A program made the translations under genes and the position numbers. From an uncultured Oscillospiraceae bacterium (lineage in GTDB: Bacteria > Bacillota > Clostridia > Oscillospirales > Oscillospiraceae), in assembly GCA_947631805.1 (NCBI GenBank), contig CANRNA010000057.1, forward strand, positions 1 through 9,033: a DNA stretch of 9,033 nucleotides. The letters are read 5' to 3'. Positions 4,391-9,033 of the stretch are shown in pieces. The notes beneath the pieces are model-generated. The model did not search any database. It was not told the origin of the DNA and saw nothing but the letters and a program-made list of their open reading frames with translations. The number at the start of each line of letters is the position of its first letter. The first letter of the stretch is position 1.

Positions 4391-6817
4391 TCACGGCCCT
4401 TTGCGCTTCACGACGAACCGGTCGAAGCAGGCCAGCATAGCGGGCAGCACCAGCAGTATCAGCCCTATAGCCACCAGCGAGCCGATGGACAGGGTCTTGC
4501 ACACCTGGGCGACGAAGGAGCTGGCGAATATGCCCAGCACGGCCAGCACCAGCACCAGGATGGACCCGGAGGTCATGATGGTATGGATGGAGCCGCTGTA
4601 GGCCGCCTCCAGCGCCTGGGGCCGCTCCATGGTCCGCCGCTTCTCCCGGTAATAGGTACTGAACACGATGCCGTAGTCGATGGTGGCCCCCATGAGGATG
4701 CTCTGCACGATCAGCAGCGCCAGATAGTACATGGCCCCGCCGAAAAGGCCTATCACCGTGACGGTGATATACACGCCGCACTGGACCAGCAGCGTCAGCA
4801 GCGCCGGGACCGCCAGGCCCCGGAAGGTCAGCAGCACCACCAGGAAAATGGCGGCGGCGGTGACGAGCGAGATGGTCCTGTACTCGTCCGCGAAGCCGAC
4901 GTCCATCTCATAGACCATGGCCGAGGTGCCCACCAGATAGGATTCCTTTTCCAGGTGCTCCCGGCGCGCCTCCTCCAGACGCCTCATGAACGCCCCTGTC
5001 TCCTCCGACTCCTCCGGATAGTCCGTGGTGAATATCACCCGGGAATAGCGCTCTCCCCGGAGCTGGGCGGCGGCCTGGTCCAGGGTCTTTCCGGCCTCCG
5101 CGACGGCCAGGGCCGTCTCCCCGCCCAAAAACGGGGCGAAGGGCCCCTGGGCGGCGGCGCTCAGGTACTGGAAAAAGGCCGGGATGGTCATGGTCTGCCC
5201 CTGGTCCAGTTTATACAGCCCGCCGTAATATAGATACAACAGCTCCACATCCGCCTCCCGGACCCCCGGCGCGACACTGCCCAGCAGGGCGGCCATCTCC
5301 GCCGCGGTCATGGGGGCGGTCAGCATTTCCGGGTCGGGAACGCGGCCCAGCATCCCCAGGCCCTGGACCATGCCCTCGTCCAGATAGGGGGCGAGGGTCT
5401 CGTTCGTCATCACATCCCTTTGGAGGAAGGCGGCGAACTCGCCTCCGGTCATGGCGAGGGGCTCTCCGTCGCTGAAACAGCTGTAATACAGCATCCGCAC
5501 AAGGCCCTCGTCCAGTCCCGCGCCGCCCTCCATGGCGGCCAGGGCCCGGGCCATACCGGCGGCGTCATAGCTCTGGCCCAGGGTGTTGGCGTAGGCCGCG
5601 ACGGACTTGACGTGCTCGTCCCCCTCCATGGCGGCGAGCACGTCCCCTATCCCCGCCTCGTCCTGGTTGTCGTACAGCAAAACGACGGTGTTCTCTTTGG
5701 GGAACACCTCCCCGATGGGGTCGGCCGACCCCTCGGTGAAGGTGATGCCCGTGCTCCCCTGGAGGATGTAAAAGCCTACCAGCATCACCGCGAAGAGGGC
5801 GGGCATGACGAGCCGGGCCCTATAGCTGGCCCTGGCGGCCCAGCCCATGGGGACGCGGGGCGCGGCCTTGCGGCTCTTTTCAATGCCCCCGTCGCAGGCC
5901 AGGATGAGCGCGGGCAGCACGGTGAACACGCACAGCATGCTGATAAACACGCCCTTCGCCAGCACGATGGCCAGCTCCGGCCCCATTTTGAAGGACAGAA
6001 ACACCAGTGCCAGCAGCCCCACCACCGTGGTCAGGGCGCTGGAGGCCACGGAGGAAAAGGCGCCGCCCAGGGCGTTTTTCATGGCCTGGGTCTTCTCCTG
6101 ACAGAGGGCCTTCTCCTGCCGGTAGCGGTCCATCAGGATGATGGAGTAGTCCATGGACAGCACCAGCTGGATGATGGGGCCTATGGAGGCAGTCAGCTCC
6201 GAGACGTAGGGGAAGATAATATTGGTCCCCAGGTTTATCACGATGGCCACGCCGATGGTGGCCACGAACAGCACCGGCTCCAGCCAGGACTGGCTCATAA
6301 CGACCAGTATCACCAGGGCCATGGCCACGGCGCTGGCCAAAAGCTCCGGCGTCACCTTCGTGGACTGTATGTCGTCGCTGCGGTATACCATCTCATAGCC
6401 GGGAAAACCCTGCCCGATGGCGTCCTCAATGGCCTGCTCCCGGTCGGTGCCGTAGCCGTAAGGGGTGCTCACGACAAAAAGCGTGTGGCCGTCCCTGTTA
6501 TACGCCTCCCCGCCCGCCTCGTAAGCCACAGCGCTCACGTCCGGGATGCTCTCCAGCTTTTCCCGGATGGGGTCTATGTCCTCCTCCCCCAGGCCGGTGA
6601 ACATCACCCGGATGGAGGCGGCGTCTGCCCCCGCCGGAAAGGCGCTCTCCATGACGGCCATGCCCTGTTTCATGTTGGAGTCCTCCGGGAGGTATTTCGT
6701 CATGTCCCGGTTCGTCTCCAGCCCCGCCGCGAGAAACGCGCAAACCACCGCCGCCGCCAGCATGACCGCCAGCAGCACGAACCGCCCTCTCACCAAAATA
6801 TCCGCTGTCTTTTTCAT
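4391..6817 (-). CDS. MMPL/RND superfamily exporter
   Basis: An 808-residue polytopic membrane protein with the two-fold architecture of the MMPL family: a transmembrane helix at 12-32, a first outside domain (33-155), five helices (about 157-305), a charged cytoplasmic link (310-335), a helix at 336-352, a large second outside domain (353-645) and five helices (648-797). Each half carries the Asp-Tyr pair typical of proton-driven MmpL proteins: SMDYSIILMDRYRQE (D223-Y224) and GATIDYGIVFSTYYREKR (D714-Y715). The family exports lipids, peptides or drugs using the proton gradient. Start: ATG 6817 with AGAGGTG about eight bases upstream. It is divergent from a TetR regulator, which is the usual sign of inducible efflux. 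The second outside domain contains an apparent internal repeat (about 438-482 and 522-568). The substrate is unknown. Confidence 0.9.
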   Translation of the reverse strand: MKKTADILVRGRFVLLAVMLAAAVVCAFLAAGLETNRDMTKYLPEDSNMKQGMAVMESAFPAGADAASIRVMFTGLGEEDIDPIREKLESIPDVSAVAYEAGGEAYNRDGHTLFVVSTPYGYGTDREQAIEDAIGQGFPGYEMVYRSDDIQSTKVTPELLASAVAMALVILVVMSQSWLEPVLFVATIGVAIVINLGTNIIFPYVSELTASIGPIIQLVLSMDYSIILMDRYRQEKALCQEKTQAMKNALGGAFSSVASSALTTVVGLLALVFLSFKMGPELAIVLAKGVFISMLCVFTVLPALILACDGGIEKSRKAAPRVPMGWAARASYRARLVMPALFAVMLVGFYILQGSTGITFTEGSADPIGEVFPKENTVVLLYDNQDEAGIGDVLAAMEGDEHVKSVAAYANTLGQSYDAAGMARALAAMEGGAGLDEGLVRMLYYSCFSDGEPLAMTGGEFAAFLQRDVMTNETLAPYLDEGMVQGLGMLGRVPDPEMLTAPMTAAEMAALLGSVAPGVREADVELLYLYYGGLYKLDQGQTMTIPAFFQYLSAAAQGPFAPFLGGETALAVAEAGKTLDQAAAQLRGERYSRVIFTTDYPEESEETGAFMRRLEEARREHLEKESYLVGTSAMVYEMDVGFADEYRTISLVTAAAIFLVVLLTFRGLAVPALLTLLVQCGVYITVTVIGLFGGAMYYLALLIVQSILMGATIDYGIVFSTYYREKRRTMERPQALEAAYSGSIHTIMTSGSILVLVLAVLGIFASSFVAQVCKTLSIGSLVAIGLILLVLPAMLACFDRFVVKRKGP

Positions 6818-6833
6818 TTGCGCGCACCTCTGC

Positions 6834-6854
6834 TTGATTTTATCTTATAGTCAA
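6834..6854. promoter_or_regulatory. Candidate TetR-type operator
   Basis: A 21-bp imperfect palindrome with TTGA...TCAA ends and 7 of 10 base pairs matching about its centre at 6844. It covers the -35 and most of the spacer of the regulator's promoter and the early transcribed region of the exporter gene. Position and size suit a TetR dimer; the sequence alone does not prove binding. A perfect 8-bp palindrome ACACGTGT (6865-6872) in the exporter promoter spacer is an alternative. Confidence 0.35.
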
Positions 6855-6862
6855 ATTATAAT
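6834..6862 (+). promoter_or_regulatory. Promoter of the TetR-family regulator gene
   Basis: TTGATT (6834-6839), a 17-bp spacer and a consensus TATAAT (6857-6862). Transcription would start near 6869, giving a leader of about 100 bases that contains two ACCGGTTTT direct repeats. The -10 shares bases 6857-6860 with the -10 of the opposing exporter promoter. Confidence 0.65.
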
Positions 6863-6883
6863 AAACACGTGTAGGAAAAACAA
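6855..6883 (-). promoter_or_regulatory. Promoter of the MMPL exporter gene
   Basis: On the minus strand TTGTTT (6883-6878), a 17-bp spacer and a consensus TATAAT (6860-6855). The spacer contains the palindrome ACACGTGT. The -10 is strong and the -35 poor (only TTG matches), as is common for a regulated promoter. Confidence 0.55.
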
Positions 6884-6923
6884 CCGACAGATTTTTCGTA
6901 TTGGAATGTTACTCAACAATTTG

Positions 6924-6951
6924 ACCGGTTTTGTTGCTTTTTACCGGTTTT
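6924..6951 (+). repeat. Two ACCGGTTTT direct repeats in the TetR leader
   Basis: ACCGGTTTT occurs at 6924-6932 and 6943-6951, a period of 19 bp, i.e. nearly two helical turns. An inverted pair CAACAA (6914-6919) / TTGTTG (6931-6936) overlaps the first copy. They lie between the regulator promoter and its ribosome binding site, so they may be extra operator half-sites. Confidence 0.4.
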
Positions 6952-6970
6952 TTACAGCAAGGAGGCAGCT

Positions 6971-7504
6971 ATGGCCAAGCGAGAGGACCGGCGGGTCACC
7001 ATGACAAAGCGGCTTTTGAAGGACGCCCTGATAGAGCTCTTGCGCCAGCACAGCATCTACCAGATATCCATCCGGGAGCTGTGCCAGCGGGCGGACGTGA
7101 ACCGGACCACCTTTTACAAATACTACGGCAACCAGTTCGACCTGCTGGCCGACATGGAAAACGACGTCATCTCCTTCGTCAACAGCACCGTCACGAAAAA
7201 CGAGGCCAGCCCGGAGCGGATCATCAAGGCCCTGTGCCAGTTTCTGGAGGACAACCTGGAGCTGGCCCGGCTGATCATCTCCAACAACATCGACCCCGCC
7301 TTCCCGGAAAAGCTGTTCTCCTCAGAGGTGATAAGGGCCATCGTCCGGAAGAACTACGCCGAGACCCACGACGACACGGAGGTGGAGTACCTGTACAGCT
7401 TCATCACCTACGGGGCGTTCCGCATGCTGTGCCTGTGGCTGAACAAGGCCGACCGGGAGCCGCCAGAAAAGCTGGCTCGGCTCATCATGGAAATGGCCAT
7501 GTAA
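6971..7504 (+). CDS. TetR/AcrR family transcriptional regulator
   Basis: A 177-residue one-component repressor. Residues 12-60 form the TetR DNA-binding domain: TKRLLKDALIELL, the turn helix SIRELCQRADV, the recognition helix NRTTFYKYYGNQFDLL, which is the highly conserved TTFYxYF-like signature, and then the linker helix. Residues about 65-177 are an all-helical ligand/dimer domain of the short TetR_C type, ending FITYGAFRMLCLWLN and a C-terminal helix. Start: ATG 6971 with a near-perfect AAGGAGG (6959-6965) five bases upstream. It is transcribed away from the MMPL exporter gene, and the shared control region suggests that it represses the exporter and itself until a ligand binds (inference from gene arrangement). 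The ligand is unknown. Confidence 0.92.
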   Translation: MAKREDRRVTMTKRLLKDALIELLRQHSIYQISIRELCQRADVNRTTFYKYYGNQFDLLADMENDVISFVNSTVTKNEASPERIIKALCQFLEDNLELARLIISNNIDPAFPEKLFSSEVIRAIVRKNYAETHDDTEVEYLYSFITYGAFRMLCLWLNKADREPPEKLARLIMEMAM

Positions 7505-7510
7505 TGCGAT

Positions 7511-7562
7511 ATAACGCCGCTGGACGCGGCCTGCCGTGGCAGGCCGCGTCCAGCGGCGTTAT
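7511..7562. terminator. Perfect 25-bp inverted repeat between convergent genes, probable bidirectional terminator
   Basis: The arms 7511-7535 and 7538-7562 are exact reverse complements over 25 bases (ATAACGCCGCTGG... / ...CCAGCGGCGTTAT), separated by only GT. The repeat begins six bases after the TetR stop codon and ends five bases before the stop codon of the opposing dehydrogenase gene. The plus-strand side is followed by GCGTTTTAT, a weak T tract; the minus-strand side has none beyond the TTAT-type arm end. Each arm contains a smaller GCCGC-TGGAC-GCGGC palindrome, so alternative folds exist. Confidence 0.7.
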
Positions 7563-7567
7563 GCGTT

Positions 7568-8551
7568 TTATATCAGTCTGGTCCTGTATGTCCCCGTCCG
7601 GGCCATCATCACCGGCCCCTCCACCCCGCAGCGGACCATGCTGTGCACGGCCTCCCGGGTGTAAAAGGCGATGTGCTGGGTCATGATGACGTTTCGGAAC
7701 TGGTGGAGATAGAACAGGTTCCTGTTGGCGAGGATGTCGATCCGGTGGTCCGAGTGGACGATACCGGCCTCCCCCTCCACGGTGTCCATCCCCAGGGCGC
7801 CTATTTTAAGGGTCTCGATGCCCTCCACCAGGGCCTCGGTGTCCGTCAGCTCTCCCCGGGCGCAGTTGACGATTACCACCCCGTCCTTCATCCTGGCGAT
7901 GGCGTCCCGGTCAATGATGTGCTCCGTGGCCGGGGTCAGGGGCAGGTGCAGGCTGATGACGTCGCACTCCCGGAAGAGGGTGTCCATGTCCACGAATCGG
8001 GCGTACCGGGCGGCCTCCTCTGTCTCGTGCCGGTTATAGGCCAGCAGGCGGCAGCCGAAGCCGGACAGGTTTTTCAGCACCTGGGTGCCGATGCGGCCTG
8101 TGCCCATCACTCCCACGGTGAGCTCCGCCATGTCCCGGCCCTGGAGCCCCTCCAGGGAGAAGTCGTTCACCTGGCCCCGCCACAGGGCCTGCTTGTAATG
8201 GCGCAGGCACATCAGCATCAGCATGACGGTGAAATCCGCCACCCCGTTGGGCGGGTAATCGGCGGAGCACACCCCGATGCCCAGGCTGTGGGCCGCCTCC
8301 AGGTCGATGTGGTCATAGCCCACCGTCCTGGTGGAGAGATAGCGCACCCCCAGCGCGGCGTATTTTTCCAGCAGCGCCCGGCCGATGGTCCCCTGGCCCA
8401 GCACGCTCACCGCCTCAAAGCCCGCCAGCCGGGCGGCGTTCTCCGCCGTGGGCACGTCCTCCGAGCAGACCGCCTCCACGCCCAGCCTCTCCGCCTCCCG
8501 GCGGATGTCCTCCCGCTCGTCTGGGCGGACCTCATACATATAAATTCTCAT
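7568..8551 (-). CDS. D-2-hydroxyacid dehydrogenase, D-lactate dehydrogenase/VanH-like
   Basis: A 327-residue NAD-dependent dehydrogenase resembling D-lactate dehydrogenase and VanH: RYLSTRTVGYDHIDLEAA (70-87); VADFTVMLMLMCLR (104-117); the Rossmann motif GVMGTGRIG (147-155); catalytic Arg232 in NCARGELTD; Glu261 in DTVEGEAG; and His293 in MTQHIAFYTREAV, where HxAFYTxEA is typical of D-lactate dehydrogenases. The reaction would be reduction of pyruvate (or another 2-keto acid) to the D-hydroxy acid. Start: ATG 8551, giving the usual N-terminus MRIYMYEV. A longer in-frame start at 8620 would only add residues inside the upstream gene. The ATG overlaps the stop of peptidase T as ATGA (8551-8548), implying translational coupling; the only Shine-Dalgarno-like AGGA is about ten bases upstream. 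No D-Ala-D-Lac ligase is beside it, so vanH is not assigned. Confidence 0.9.
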   Translation of the reverse strand: MRIYMYEVRPDEREDIRREAERLGVEAVCSEDVPTAENAARLAGFEAVSVLGQGTIGRALLEKYAALGVRYLSTRTVGYDHIDLEAAHSLGIGVCSADYPPNGVADFTVMLMLMCLRHYKQALWRGQVNDFSLEGLQGRDMAELTVGVMGTGRIGTQVLKNLSGFGCRLLAYNRHETEEAARYARFVDMDTLFRECDVISLHLPLTPATEHIIDRDAIARMKDGVVIVNCARGELTDTEALVEGIETLKIGALGMDTVEGEAGIVHSDHRIDILANRNLFYLHQFRNVIMTQHIAFYTREAVHSMVRCGVEGPVMMARTGTYRTRLI

Positions 8552-9033
8552 AGGCTGTATATCCTGACGAGCTCCAGGAGCATTTGGACCACGGCCTCCA
8601 TGTCCTGGGCGCAGACGCACTCCATGGGTCCGTGGAAGTTATACCCGCCGGTGCCCAGGTTGGGGCAGGGCAGGCCCATATAACTCAGGCGGGCCCCGTC
8701 GGTGCCGCCCCGGATGGGCTCTACCGCAGGGGTGAGCCCGGCCAGGACCGCCGCCTTCTTGGCGTTGTCCACTAGGTGCATGCACCCGGCCAGCTTCTCC
8801 CGCATGTTGTAATAGCTGTCGCGCATCTCAAGGACCACCTTTGCGGTGGGATGGGCCCGGCCCGCCTTTTCACATGCCGCCGCCAGGGCGGCCTTGCGCT
8901 TTTCAAACCGGTCCCGGTCATGGTCCCGGATGATGTACTCCATTCTGGCCGCCGCAGACGTGCCCTCCAGCCGCTCCAGGTGGAAAAAGCCCTCGTAGCC
9001 CTCCGTCCGGGCCGGTATCTCCCCGGCGGGCAG
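8548..9033 (-). CDS. pepT: Peptidase T (tripeptide aminopeptidase), C-terminal part; 5' end outside window
   Basis: The frame is open to the right edge, leaving 161 C-terminal residues of a protein that is about 408 residues long in E. coli. It matches PepT: EGYEGFFHLERLEG, MEYIIRDHDRDRFEKRK, YYNMREKLAG, EPIRGGTDGARLSYMGLPCP and GTGGYNFHGPMEC. The histidine of NFHG corresponds to the last zinc ligand of this M20-family metallopeptidase. The other metal ligands and the catalytic glutamate are in the missing part. The stop codon TGA (8550-8548) overlaps the start of the dehydrogenase gene. PepT removes N-terminal residues from tripeptides in the cytoplasm, so it likely feeds amino acid use. An internal ATG at 8943 is not the start, because conserved PepT sequence continues upstream of it. 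Confidence 0.95.
   Translation of the reverse strand: MPAGEIPARTEGYEGFFHLERLEGTSAAARMEYIIRDHDRDRFEKRKAALAAACEKAGRAHPTAKVVLEMRDSYYNMREKLAGCMHLVDNAKKAAVLAGLTPAVEPIRGGTDGARLSYMGLPCPNLGTGGYNFHGPMECVCAQDMEAVVQMLLELVRIYSL

Noticed and set aside
5420..6850. Long plus-strand open frame opposite the exporter gene
   Set aside because: His/Gly/Val/Gln-rich antisense shadow created by high-GC codon use in the MMPL gene; no ribosome binding site or family resemblance.
7568..8551. vanH of a vancomycin-resistance cluster
   Set aside because: Sequence resembles VanH, but the neighbours are peptidase T and a TetR/MMPL unit; no D-Ala-D-Lac ligase, VanX or VanRS is present in the window.
8552..8620. Longer N-terminus for the D-lactate-dehydrogenase-like gene
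   Set aside because: The added residues are out-of-frame peptidase T sequence; MRIYMYEV at 8551 is the usual family start and forms an ATGA coupling.
7643..8683. Plus-strand open frame across the dehydrogenase and peptidase T genes
   Set aside because: Spans two well-supported minus-strand genes and has shadow-like composition.

Overview
The window is about 9 kb of GC-rich (roughly 60%) chromosome. Long C/G-ending codon runs, purine-rich ribosome binding sites and a forespore sigma factor gene suggest a high-GC, spore-forming Clostridia lineage, most likely an Oscillospiraceae-type gut anaerobe (inference from gene content, not a placement). No rRNA, tRNA or CRISPR array is visible, and no stretch over 300 bases lacks a gene.

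Left end (1-1445): the end of an integrated mobile element. The C-terminal part of a large serine recombinase reads rightwards and stops at 900. From about 951, on the opposite strand, lies the first 95 codons of sigG, the late forespore sigma factor, cut off in the middle of its most conserved stretch (KFSTYGVP). The break falls at the exact centre of an 11-bp perfect inverted repeat (932-942 / 963-973), as expected for a serine-integrase attachment site. The element continues off the left edge, and the rest of sigG should lie at its far end. A sigma-F-like promoter still sits in front of the interrupted gene. The arrangement resembles the skin elements that interrupt sigK, but here the target is the forespore gene.

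Middle (1446-4381): a stand-alone radical SAM protein with its own promoter and a strong terminator; a D-2-hydroxyacid dehydrogenase (minus strand); and, divergent from it, an auxin-efflux-carrier-family permease with a near-consensus promoter. The last two may form a hydroxy-acid/keto-acid module.

Right (4391-7565): an 808-residue MMPL/RND-type exporter (minus strand) divergent from a TetR-family regulator (plus strand). Their overlapping promoters share one AT-rich -10 segment flanked by palindromes and direct repeats, which suggests a locally autoregulated efflux unit. A perfect 25-bp inverted repeat separates the TetR gene from the next, convergent gene.

Right end (7568-9033): a minus-strand operon of peptidase T (C-terminal 161 residues only; the gene starts beyond the right edge) and a VanH/D-lactate-dehydrogenase-like enzyme, joined by an ATGA stop/start overlap.
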